Positions 32,697-40,940 of a DNA stretch of 64,000 nt are shown in pieces. The DNA is from Platerodrilus igneus (Eukaryota; Arthropoda; Insecta; Coleoptera; Lycidae): positions 3,968,001-4,032,000 of the forward strand of contig JARFIW010000831.1 in assembly GCA_036346225.1 (NCBI GenBank), in the 5' to 3' direction. Position numbers and translations under genes: made by a program. The notes under the pieces are model-generated. The model searched no databases, was not told the origin of the DNA, and saw nothing but the letters and a program-made list of their open reading frames with translations. Within the stretch, counting starts at the first letter, position 1, and every line of letters starts with the position of its first letter.

Positions 32697-33906
32697 TTAT
32701 AATATTCTTATGCTGTTTGAGAGTGGATTGTATTTGACTATCTTATCATGAAGTATAAGGCAATGACAAGATGTATTTGGCAAAACGTTTCTGCTAGTTT
32801 CAAATTCTAATCTAATATCGACAGTACCAGATTTTAACGTTTCATTTTGTCTAGAACAATCTATGACTACTAATGGTGCAATACTTCGTAAATCTTCAGG
32901 ATTAAAAAGTGGTTCATTTTCCTTTTCGTAGTATGATTGCTGAAACTGAGCATACATCTCATATAACAACGCAGTGTGTTTATTCTCGAACTTCAAATTT
33001 AAGTTATCGTACGGGAAAATTTCTGAATTTAAATATAGTTTCATGTTGGTTAAATAGCAATGATCAAAACGACTGTAGTTGCTCATGTATCTATTTTTCG
33101 GTTGGTTTGGAAACCGACAATCACAAATCTTGGTTTTTCTAATTGTGTTGTTGTTTTAATGTTCCATGTATGACGTTTCGTTTCTTGTAGAAGTTGATAT
33201 TCATGCAACTCCCATCCTCTAAACGGAATATGCAAATCCTGATTTTGTGCAACGCATTCTATTAAATTAATTCGTTGAGTATCATCAACGACTACATGCG
33301 GCATTTTCCATAAAACTTTGTTTAAAACAACTTTTATTTCTTCATCGGGTGTAGGATTAATTATAGCATTAGTATCAAAACTGGAACGTAGTAAAACTAA
33401 CTCATGACGTATGTTTAAAATAATTTTTAAAATCTTCGCATAATCCGAGAACCATTGAAAGGTTTATTGCAACATTAAAATTCCCATTGGCATCAACTAT
33501 TTGCGAATCATCCATAGGAGACCACCCAGCGTTTTGTAAATGTTTACTTTGATTGCTATTGTATGAAACATATCCCTTCATTATAGACGTTAATCCAAGA
33601 TTCCGAACACGATCTACAATTATACCTCCAATCTCATATCTAATTTCATCAAAAAGCAGCAAAATTCCATTATTTACAAACTTTGCTGTCTGAGACGGCG
33701 TTCCATCTGTTCTAATTAATTTGCCTTCTATGTACAGCATGCTCTTCGATGGTAAGGTGTATACATCTTGTTGCTGTATAGGGATTCGAATTTCATCATT
33801 ATTGTTTAAAGATGTGTTAGCATAAGGTTGATGAGTATGTTTTCGATATTAACAATTGCATTATCGAAGTAAACTTTTCACGCACGTTCAGTATTTCACT
33901 ATTCAT
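32697..33906 (-). pseudogene. Polinton major capsid protein (double jelly-roll)
   Basis: It starts at the ATG at 33,906 (NSEILNVREKF) and reads through DEIRIPIQQQDVYTLPSKSM, LYIEGKL, the VNNGILLLFDEIRYEIGG block and RVRNLGLTSIMKGYVS. Next come LENAGW-type HLQNAGWSPMDD, then HIPFRGWELHEYQLL, and finally FDHCYLTNMKLYLNSEIFPY with a stop at 32,697. These are the conserved blocks of the Polinton major capsid protein, related to the double jelly-roll capsid proteins of virophages and adenovirus-like viruses. About 400 codons is rather short for the family. At least three frame changes occur (about 33,850, 33,400 and 33,085; at the last, the TGA overlaps an ATG), so no full capsid protein can be made. 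Confidence 0.85.
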
Positions 33907-33916
33907 TCTACTTTTT

Positions 33917-34069
33917 TTAATTAAATAAATGCAGTCCTAACGATTGTAGAAACTGTCGGTTTTGTGTTGTTAGCGGATTTGAAACAATCAATCGAGTGTC
34001 GATTGCTTTGAAATTTCCAGCATTTATATCAATTCTTGACATGTTGCGTGCATTATACTTAATACCCAT
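33917..34069 (-). CDS. 50-aa open frame in the capsid cluster
   Basis: The ATG at 34,069 opens MGIKYNARNMSRIDINAGNF, continuing KAIDTRLIVSNPLTTQN to a stop at 33,917. It overlaps the end of the minor capsid frame by 11 bp in another register and ends 11 bp before the major capsid ATG. It may be a separate small virion gene or the C-terminus of the minor capsid protein displaced by a frameshift. The conserved-looking R-I-D-I-x-x-G-N-F-K-A-I-D-T-R suggests real coding sense. Confidence 0.5.
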   Translation of the reverse strand: MGIKYNARNMSRIDINAGNFKAIDTRLIVSNPLTTQNRQFLQSLGLHLFN

Positions 34070-34807
34070 GGCTATTGCAGATTTTTTTTAAATGCAACCT
34101 TACAGTTAGCAGTTCTCCTCTGAAATTAACTAAATTTCCATCTTGATCTAACACTTTAACTATTATTTCATTTATTATACGTGACTTGATTGGTAGATAT
34201 ATAATCGTAGGTGGGCACTCGACAATTTTAAAACCTGCAGGTACTTGCGGAAAAATTCGTGTATTACATGGGCTGGTTTACTATTTAAATAGGATCCGCT
34301 TGCAATATTACAATCGATTAAAACTGCATTCACTTTACAAATGTTGATTGCGTAGTCTGCTTGATGCGTGACAAATGCTAGCAATTTTGTGGATTGAAAC
34401 CAAGTAGAGAACCAATTGAATCCTTTTGGTAAAATCCACATCTAGACTACATTTAATACTACATTTAAGTGTATTATTGTCAGCTGTAATTTCTATATAC
34501 ACTGGAGTCTTTCTAGCGCTTCGTGATTGTTCCATACGACCACGCCATCTTTTATCACCTAAAGCTTTTGAATATATTTATTAATTTCTCTAATCTCATA
34601 AGCACCTTCAGGTATTTCTATGAATTCTCCGTTAGATCCATAATAAAATTTATTATTTATTCCTTTTTCTATGTTTGGAATTGTGTTATAAGACTCAAAA
34701 TTTGTTAATCCTAATACGTACTCCGAATCATTATCCAAGTTTATAGGTGGATTAAAATTGCTTGTTAAAACTGAAGTGTTTCCCGTTAGAGTAAAAGTGT
34801 ACGACAT
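34059..34807 (-). pseudogene. Polinton minor capsid (penton) protein
   Basis: The ATG at 34,807 opens MSYTFTLTGNTSVLTSNFNP, then SEYVLGLTNFESYNTIPNI and GAYEIREINKYI. After frame changes near 34,560 and 34,440 come QADYAINICKVNAVLIDCNI and ASGSYLNSKPAHVIHEF. A third change near 34,260 leads into AGFKIVECPPTIIYLPI and NFRGELLTVRLHLKK before a stop at 34,059. This is the single jelly-roll minor capsid protein that forms capsid vertices in the Polinton/virophage virion model. It lies between the protease and the major capsid gene, as expected. Confidence 0.8.
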
Positions 34808-34826
34808 AACGACTTTGTACGCAGTT

Positions 34827-35192
34827 CTATGCGCTACTTAGAAATTGTAAGCATAAATGTCCGCAAAACACAGTACCGTACGATTGTTCTTGGTTAATGT
34901 TATAAAGAATTCTACATTTACCCCCGCTATTCAAATAACTTATCAACTCTGTTGGCGGTCGCAGGTTTCCGTAGCTGTCATAGTAAATAGCGCTACTACC
35001 GTACTTTTTGTAAGAGGTCCAATGCGTGCCTAAACCTTCTATTCCATCTAAATTAATTATACCACATTCTTTAAAATTAACTTTCTTGGGAAGATTGTTT
35101 CTCATGAACACACCACGGAAATATGGTACTTCTAATTGCTTAACAAACTCTATTAATTCTACATTGCTTAGTGCACGATTAGGTAAAATCAA
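34827..35192 (-). CDS. Adenain-like cysteine protease, intact
   Basis: 121 codons, uninterrupted. The catalytic constellation of adenovirus-type maturation proteases is visible: His57 in GLGTHWTSY, Asp72 in IYYDSYG, Gln103 in NINQEQ, and Cys110 in TVFCGHLC. The enzyme would process capsid precursors during virion assembly. The length is somewhat short, ending soon after the second cysteine. Its start lies 14 bp inside the end of the phospholipase-like gene and its stop lies 19 bp before the minor capsid ATG, so the genes are packed as one block. The start at 35,192 gives MILPNRALSNVELIEFV, which fits the usual N-terminus. Confidence 0.88.
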   Translation of the reverse strand: MILPNRALSNVELIEFVKQLEVPYFRGVFMRNNLPKKVNFKECGIINLDGIEGLGTHWTSYKKYGSSAIYYDSYGNLRPPTELISYLNSGGKCRILYNINQEQSYGTVFCGHLCLQFLSSA

Positions 35193-36021
35193 GTTGCGTT
35201 CCTTTGAGGTTTTGCAGGGCTAAAAAGACCAAAACCTTTTTATAAGGTTTGATGTACATGCCGTTTCCGACTGCAATGTCCTCCATTGCCTTGTTATGAC
35301 GCTGTTTTTCCGCTAGTTGTTCCTTAGCTATTTTAGTATCTGAAACTGCTTTTGCAACAGCAGCTGCACCTCCACTAAGAGTACCAAGAGCGCTTAGGCC
35401 TGCAAAAATTGGTATTAGTGGTAGAAAACCTCCTGTTTTAGGAATTGATATAATACGAGTTGATTTAATATGCTTCTTTTGTTTTGCTGTATTGGCTGCC
35501 TTAATTGCTATGTTGATTGCATCCATAACATTAGATCCTTTAGACTTTTTTAAAGCTGTACGTGCTTGTTTGATAATACTTTTAATACCTAGCGTACTTC
35601 TTATTTTACGTTTCTTTATCAGTTTTCTTATTTTATCGATATTTTTTGTTCTCAGTGATGCACAGGCATCCATACCAAGTTTTACTTTAGCTTTCATTGC
35701 GGTAGCTACTCCAAATGCTGCTACTTTTTCACCTAAAGACGAGTCACCAGAATTTAGTCTTTCTGTAGCTAACTGAGCTAACTTCGAATCTGCTTGATGG
35801 CGTGTAGATAGATCCTTTTCTTTGGAGTATGCAATATCGTGCTCCTTACAAGCCTCGTCTAACTTGTTTATTCCCTTGTCTCCACGAGCTAACCGTTCGA
35901 TTAGTTTTGTACCCGGACCGCAAAATTTGTAACCCGGAATATGCGCTTCGAATGGTAAATTGTTAATTACAGTATTTAATAGTCCGTTCCCAGTAGTTTT
36001 AGAATTATTATATGTAATCAT
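35179..36021 (-). CDS. Phospholipase-A2-like/membrane-active virion protein, intact
   Basis: 280 codons without a break. Residues 29-66 form a phospholipase A2 core: IPGYKFCGPGTKL (calcium-loop type), RLARGD, then LDEACKEHDIAYS with the catalytic His-Asp pair at 61-62. This is the same arrangement as the phospholipase domain of parvovirus VP1 and related proteins. A basic, lysine-rich middle (120-165) follows, then a hydrophobic segment GGFLPLIPIFAGLSALG at 197-213, like the pX/pVI-type core and membrane-lytic peptides of adenovirus-like elements. The end is GNGMYIKPYKKVLVF. It is expected to act at endosomal membranes during entry (by family; inference for this copy). First gene of the leftward virion block; TATA box at 36,084. 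Confidence 0.85.
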   Translation of the reverse strand: MITYNNSKTTGNGLLNTVINNLPFEAHIPGYKFCGPGTKLIERLARGDKGINKLDEACKEHDIAYSKEKDLSTRHQADSKLAQLATERLNSGDSSLGEKVAAFGVATAMKAKVKLGMDACASLRTKNIDKIRKLIKKRKIRSTLGIKSIIKQARTALKKSKGSNVMDAINIAIKAANTAKQKKHIKSTRIISIPKTGGFLPLIPIFAGLSALGTLSGGAAAVAKAVSDTKIAKEQLAEKQRHNKAMEDIAVGNGMYIKPYKKVLVFLALQNLKGTQLDFT

Positions 36022-36083
36022 TAGAGGACAACTATCCTCTCAAGCTGTGCAGCAAATAAATAAAATATTATGAATTAATGATT

Positions 36084-36093
36084 CTTTATATAC
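36084..36093 (-). promoter_or_regulatory. TATA box of the leftward virion-gene block
   Basis: On the minus strand gtatataaag lies 63 bp before the ATG at 36,021, in the 138-bp gap between diverging genes. It is the only good TATA box upstream of the five closely packed minus-strand genes. Confidence 0.5.
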
Positions 36094-36159
36094 TAGCCGT
36101 TTCTTATATATATATATATAATTCTACTTTTTTACAAATCGAATTTAGTACTTGCAAAC

Positions 36160-36847
36160 ATGCATGTTGTGAAACAATCAACACCTTTAACCATAAACAA
36201 TAATGACATTGGTGCGCAATCTTTAGCTAAAAAGAAAAACATAGCGTTCTTCTACCTGCATCTATTCGATGTCTAGTTGTTGGTCCTTCAAATTGCGGTA
36301 AAACCAACGTTATGATTGGGTTGATAGAACATCCTAATGGTTTAAAGTTTGAAAACGTATATGTTTATTCTAAATCACTTTATCAACCAAAGTATCAATA
36401 CCTTGAAAGTCTACTGCAACCAATAAAGGGATCAAATATTATACATTTTCCAGTTCTGATAATATTATATCACCATCTGATGCTCGAAATAATTCTATAT
36501 TTGTTTTTGATGATGTAGCTTGCGATAAACAAGGTATCATTAGGGAATACTTTAGTATGGGGCGTCATAAACAAGTAGACAGTTTTTACCTTTGTCAAAG
36601 TTATACTCGTATACCTAAGCACTTACTACGTGATAATGCTAATCTTTTAGTTTTATTTAAACAAGATGATTTAAACTTAAAACATATATATGACTATCAC
36701 GTCAATACTGATATGAAGTATGATAAATTCCGTGAAATATGTGCTGCTTGTTGGCGAGACAAATACGGTTTCTTAGTTGTAGACAAAGATAGTGAACCAG
36801 ATCAAGGAAGGTACCGAATAGGTTTTGATCACTTCATACATATTTAA
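36160..36847 (+). pseudogene. Packaging ATPase (FtsK/HerA, A32-like)
   Basis: It starts at the ATG at 36,160 (MHVVKQSTPLTINNNDIG). After a frame change near 36,240, CLVVGPSNCGKTNVMIGL carries the Walker A loop. After another near 36,440, NNSIFVFDDVAC gives Walker B, followed by REYFSMGRHKQVDSFYLCQS with its sensor-type glutamine, and the end DKDSEPDQGRYRIGFDHF. The enzyme would pump genome DNA into the capsid. All catalytic motifs are present but lie in three frames, so it is a pseudogene. First gene of the rightward block. Confidence 0.9.
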
Positions 36848-36911
36848 ACCTTGAGAGACGCAAGTATCGTTAGCATCGAAGAATTTTTTTATTACAATAA
36901 ACTTTTACGCA

Positions 36912-37922
36912 ATGAATAAGGAGTCGATAAAACTTAAAAGAATTTTAATTATGAAAAGAAACATTGTAAAAAACAAATTGCGTCAGTTAAAAGTTAATGA
37001 AGTCGTCCAAGTGGAATCAATATTACCCATAACATCACGATTAGAAACTATTGCTAATAAACTGGATGGGGAAAGTGTGGTAAAGAAAGAAAAATTTAAA
37101 GAAGAAGAAGAACTGCCTCATAGCAGTGTAAAAAAATTAAACCTACATTAAACCTATATTGATTCGCCGGTTATTGCACAGCATATACCAAATATAAAAA
37201 ATGATGCCCTAGAGGTAAATGTTGATGATGTTGAGAATGAATACGAAGCAGAAATTAATCGAAATGCACAAGAAGCTCAGGAATATATTCAAAGCTTTGT
37301 CGATTCACCTAGTATGACACATTATCTCGAACAGCTACATCCGCTACCTCGAGAATATATTTACAATATGTTTAAAGATGTTAAGAACGAATTTGATCAT
37401 AAATATGGTATTAGGTTTAACCCTGATTCGAATGGTCTTATGATAGGCAATTCGAATTTCGCGTTGGATGATGAAAATGTTCTAATAAATGATTTGAAAT
37501 ATACAGGTACTCCTGGATTATACGAACTACTGTTTAAAAATATCCTGTCGGGTACAGTCAGCAAGATCTAAAGTCGTACCTTGATATTGTGAAAAGAACA
37601 AATGCTAATAGAAGATATTATTCTGAAACAGAACAAATTCAGGGTAATACTTCATATAAGTACAAAATATAATATCTACATTAAACATACTTCCCCAAAC
37701 ACCCCGTAGACCTAGAACATTACCTTATAGAAAGCGTCTTGGAGACGGTATGACAATGGAAGTATCAAATAACGCAATAGATTATTTATATTGGAATGAT
37801 CCCAATGAACTTGTTGATAGATTACGACTTTTAGTTTCATCACAGACTGCTGGACACACAGGTCACGGCAACGAAAAAATTCGATCATTGAAGAATTGCG
37901 TGAGGCAAAAGTAATTAGATGA
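36912..37922 (+). pseudogene. Conserved Polinton protein of unknown function
   Basis: It begins MNKESIKLKRILIMKRN, with a helical, charged N-terminal third. It continues with HPLPREYIYNMFKDVKNEF, KYGIRFNPDSNGLMIGNS and DLKYTGTPGLYELLFKN, a KRTNANRRYYSETEQ block, and ends YWNDPNELVDRLRLLVSSQ with IIEELREAKVIR before the TGA at 37,920. The blocks GTPGL-x-E-L-L-F and W-x-x-P-N-E-L-V-D-R-L-R-L-L are familiar from a protein carried by many insect Polintons. A virion role is often assumed and unproven. Frame changes near 37,150, 37,560, 37,690 and 37,880. The next ATG is 2 bp after the stop. Confidence 0.7.
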
Positions 37923-37923
37923 T

Positions 37924-38366
37924 ATGACAATTGACAAATTTGGAAGACACTTACATAACCGTAAAATAGATATAAGTGAACAGGAATATGAAAACAAAAG
38001 TGAAGGTTTTGAAACCTTGATTGAGTATAAGTTACATATGCTACATTACACGGTAGTAGCAACGTTTTACTCTAATACATTCCTCGACGGTGATAAGACA
38101 TTTCTTATTTTCAATATTAAACATAATTATGAATTTCCTTATGAGGAAGCAGTCATTGAGAATATTAAAGGATACCCGCAAGACATTGAAATTCTTATAA
38201 ACGAAAAAGTTATGTAATTGCACAGTTACAAGGATTTTTGCTTAAACGTATGGATGTAATCAGCTTTCGTGACAGCGGTGCTATCATAAACAATACCACA
38301 ATGTTTCTTGATTTTATATTAAAAGTTCCTTTCAAAGCAAGTGGAGCCCGCGACATTCAAACATAG
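37924..38366 (+). pseudogene. Polinton conserved unknown, IDKFGRH type
   Basis: It opens MTIDKFGRHLHNRKI and continues with ALK-like helical and beta segments (TFLDGDKTFLIFNIKHNYEF, PYEEAVIENIKGYP). After a frame change near 38,212 it reads AQLQGFLLKRMDVISFRDSG and LKVPFKASGARDIQT, then a stop. Beta-rich composition and position between the conserved unknown and integrase suggest a virion surface or fibre-like protein, but that is inference only. Confidence 0.55.
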
Positions 38367-38415
38367 AAGTATCTTAAATAATTGTATTTAATAAATCCTG
38401 ATTAGAAAAAGTATT

Positions 38416-39355
38416 ATGTTAGTTGCTCAATCAAAAGTGAAAGAGGATATAGTAAATGAACTTCATAAACCAGCAAGAATAAATTTCAAGAGACGCAAAG
38501 TGATAGTAAAAGGTTTAAATGACCTTCTTCAGACCGATTTGATTGAAATGCTACCGTATTCGCAAACAAACAAAGGATTTAAATACATTTTAGTAGTTAT
38601 TGATTGTTTCTCCAAATACGTATGGGCTGTACCACTTAAAAGTAAAACGGGTATTGATGTTACTGCTGCAATGAAAACAATTTTAAATAAATTTAAAAAT
38701 CCTCCAATAAATTTGCAGTCTGATTTTGGTAAAGAATATTATAACAAACACTTTCAATTCTTAATGCGGACATATGGCATAAACCATTATAGCGTTTTTT
38801 CTACAAAGAAAGCATGCATTGTGGAACGTGTAATTAGAACTTTAAAGAGAAAAATGTGGCGCTTGTTTAACCTGAACGGTTCTTACAATTGGATAAAAAA
38901 TTTAAGCGATATTGTGAAACAATACAACAATACAGTTCACAATACTATCGGAGTCAAACCTGTAAAAGTTGATAAATCAATTGAAAAAACTATTCTTAAA
39001 TCATCATTTACCCACATCAAACTTGCAACCAAAATACCAAAATATTCAATTAAAGACAGTGTGAGGATTAGTAAACACAGGGAAGCATTTACGAAAGGTT
39101 ACACGCCAAACTGGTCAAATGAAATTTTAAGATTAAAAGGTGAACGTAACCAATCCGACGACATATATATTAGAAGATCAAGACGAGAAAGAAATCAAAG
39201 GTGCATTTTATGAAACGGAGTTGCAAAAGGTTAAACATCCAGGAATTTACCTGGTAGAAAAAATCCTAAGAAAGAGTGGAAATAAAGTATTTGTAAAATG
39301 GTTAGGCTTCTCTAACGTACACAATAGCTGGATCGATAAAAATAATGTTTGCTAG
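38416..39355 (+). pseudogene. Polinton integrase (rve) with chromodomain
   Basis: The first 265 codons are open: LNDLLQTDLIEMLP (catalytic Asp41), FKYILVVIDCFSKYVWAVPL, NLQSDFGKEYYN (Asp103), CIVERVIRTLKRKMWR (Glu137), and RYNNTVHNTIGVKP-type sequence (QYNNTVHNTIGVKPVKV). After a frame change near 39,150 the +1 frame continues into a chromodomain (KHPGIYLVEKILRK, then NKVFVKWLGFSNVHNSWID) and a stop at 39,355. The D-D-E triad is complete, so the catalytic core could still fold. The SH3-like part and the chromodomain that would guide target choice are out of frame. It would insert the linear DNA copy and generate the 6-bp duplication. Confidence 0.92.
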
Positions 39356-39399
39356 AAGTTGTTATAATAATAGTTAATAAGGCTAACATTGTAAAATTA

Positions 39400-39540
39400 T
39401 ATTAAAATAAATAATACAAACAAATCTTTCTATTGTTTTTATTATTATAAAGGAATTTTGTAAGGCTAACATTGTAAAATTATATTAAAATAAATAATAC
39501 AAACAAAATCTTTCTATTGTTTTTATTATTATCAAGCCAT
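39400..39540. repeat. Short tandem duplication after the integrase
   Basis: aaggctaacattgtaaaatt, atattaaaataaataataca and aacaaatctttctattgttt at 39,380 recur at 39,461 with one base difference, a direct duplication of about 82 bp containing aataaata polyadenylation-like signals. Confidence 0.8.
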
Positions 39541-39612
39541 TCTTTTAATAAAAGGTATTTTGTTTTGCATTGCAAATTTTATTGCTGTGTTTACAACAAT
39601 GTATGTTATATT

Positions 39613-40007
39613 TTAAACGATTGTTGATTTTAACTCCGATAGCTTAGGACAACCTAGTGCAAGCATATCAGTTACAAAGGTTTGCATTATATATGTTTCT
39701 ATCAATTTCTTCTTTTCTAGACCCTTCACAAATACTTCTTCACCGGGTCGGATAATTTGCTTCAAATAAAGCGCTATATATGTTGACACCATTCCAGCCG
39801 TTGAAGATTCATCCCAAGAAAGACCATGAATATTCCTTGTCACCCAGTCATTATGTTTTATATGATCTTGACTCAAACAACTAGACTGCATTGGCAGTTT
39901 AAAATTTGATGCCAAACATCACCTAACAACAAGTCCAAAACCGAAATTTCTTTGCACACAAACTCGTTTTTCTTGTATTTAAATCCCTGAATATCGATTA
40001 TATACAT
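39613..40007 (-). pseudogene. Terminal Polinton gene of unknown function, DIQGF family
   Basis: The ATG at 40,007 opens MYIIDIQGFKYKKNEFVCKE and ISVLDLLLGDVWH. After a frame change near 39,900 come WVTRNIHGLSWDESS, EVFVKGLEKKKLIETYI and DMLALGCPKLSELK. The blocks D-I-Q-G-F, N-x-H-G-L-x-W and V-K-G-x-E-K-K-x-(W/L)-(I/L)-E are known to me from arthropod Polintons and related elements. The conserved D..E pair and the order would suit an RNase H-fold nuclease, without proof. It mirrors the small gene at the left end and starts 31 bp inside the right inverted repeat edge. Confidence 0.65.
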
Positions 40008-40037
40008 GTTTGTATGTTAATATATGCAGTAAACTTC

Positions 40038-40864
40038 GACTAATTAAATTAATATTAGGAGCAATCTCCTTATATAGCAGATTACCACCATCTGCGTACT
40101 TTGCCAACCCACTTTTCAACCTATCACAAGAGTGAACACATTTTGAATTGAAACCGGCCCATGTGTGTATTTGCAGCCTCTAAACATAAATCAGAATCCA
40201 CTTTAATTAAACACAATTGACTTGAATGCAATATTTTGCATCTGTCATACTTTATAACTTCTAGCTAGAAAACCAAATTCAAAACATATACACACATTTT
40301 CTCTGCACTTACATTTTTCAATATACGTGTGTTCCATTGAAAGTAATATAAAGCCGATCCTAATTCAAAACGTGCCTACAAGTATTTTACATTTGAAGAG
40401 AATTCAGGTTTTCATATTTTACATTAAAAGTATATAACGCCGATCCTAATTCAAAACGTGCCTACAAGTATTTTACATTTGAAAAGAATTCAGGTTTTCA
40501 CATTTTACATTAAAAGTATATAACGCCGATCCTAATTCAAAACGGTGCACGTCTAACTTCTCGATAGAAAACCGAATTCAAAACAGCTACACACATTCTT
40601 CTCTGCACTTTTCAACATACGTGTGTGTTTTCATTGAAAGTAATATAAAGCCGATCCTAATTCAAAACGTGCCCACAAGCATTTTACATTGAAAGTATAG
40701 AAGAATTCATGTTTTCACAACTATTTTACATTGAAATGTTTTCACGACTATTTTACATTGAAATCATATAGGGCCGATCCTAATTCAAAACGATTCAGCC
40801 GTATTCTACACATGGAAAATACGTCTGTCGCGTTTTGAAGTAGGACTGGCCCTACCTCACTACT
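40038..40864. repeat. Polinton right terminal inverted repeat
   Basis: 827 bp, the inverse of 24,916-26,176 but shorter because it holds five instead of eight iterons (ccgatcctaattcaaaacg ending near 40,372, 40,458, 40,544, 40,669 and 40,792). The ends match base for base over the last stretch apart from the substitution actggcc/accggcc. Confidence 0.9.
40068..40076 (-). promoter_or_regulatory. TATA box inside right inverted repeat
   Basis: On the minus strand tatataagg, 61 bp before the ATG at 40,007. It is the inverted-repeat twin of 26,138-26,146. Confidence 0.5.
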
Positions 40865-40870
40865 TATATA
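40865..40870. repeat. Polinton target-site duplication, right
   Basis: tatata, identical to 24,910-24,915. It is also the start of the TATA-like sequence tatataaagcagg. Confidence 0.85.
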
Positions 40871-40900
40871 AAGCAGGTACGCAAGAGTAAACTCTTCAGT
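40865..40900 (+). promoter_or_regulatory. Core promoter interrupted by the Polinton
   Basis: Removing the element and one target copy restores gggtatataaagcaggt. A tcagt initiator-like sequence lies at 40,896-40,900, its A 33 nt after the first T of the box, the canonical arthropod TATA-Inr spacing. The ATG of the zinc-finger gene follows at 40,965. Confidence 0.5.
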
Positions 40901-40940
40901 TATAAGTTAGTTCGCTTACAAGTTTAACCAAAGTCCTATA

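Larger units (their letters stand above)
24916..40864. mobile_element. Polinton/Maverick, full length, 15.9 kb
   Basis: A self-synthesising virus-like DNA transposon bounded by long inverted repeats that begin agtagtgaggtaggg and end with the inverse, flanked by the 6-bp duplication tatata. All Polinton hallmarks are present: protein-primed-type DNA polymerase B, integrase with chromodomain, packaging ATPase, adenain-like protease, major and minor jelly-roll capsid proteins, and conserved unknowns. The length fits the 15-20 kb norm. The polymerase, ATPase, capsid genes and integrase tail are frameshifted, so the copy is not autonomous. Gene order left to right: terminal protein of 98 aa (+), spliced gene (-), PolB (+), capsid/penton/protease/PLA2 (-), ATPase, two unknowns, integrase (+), terminal unknown (-). 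Confidence 0.95.

Noticed and set aside
39140..39355. Separate chromodomain gene
   Set aside because: Polinton integrases normally carry a C-terminal chromodomain; the separate frame is due to a frameshift.
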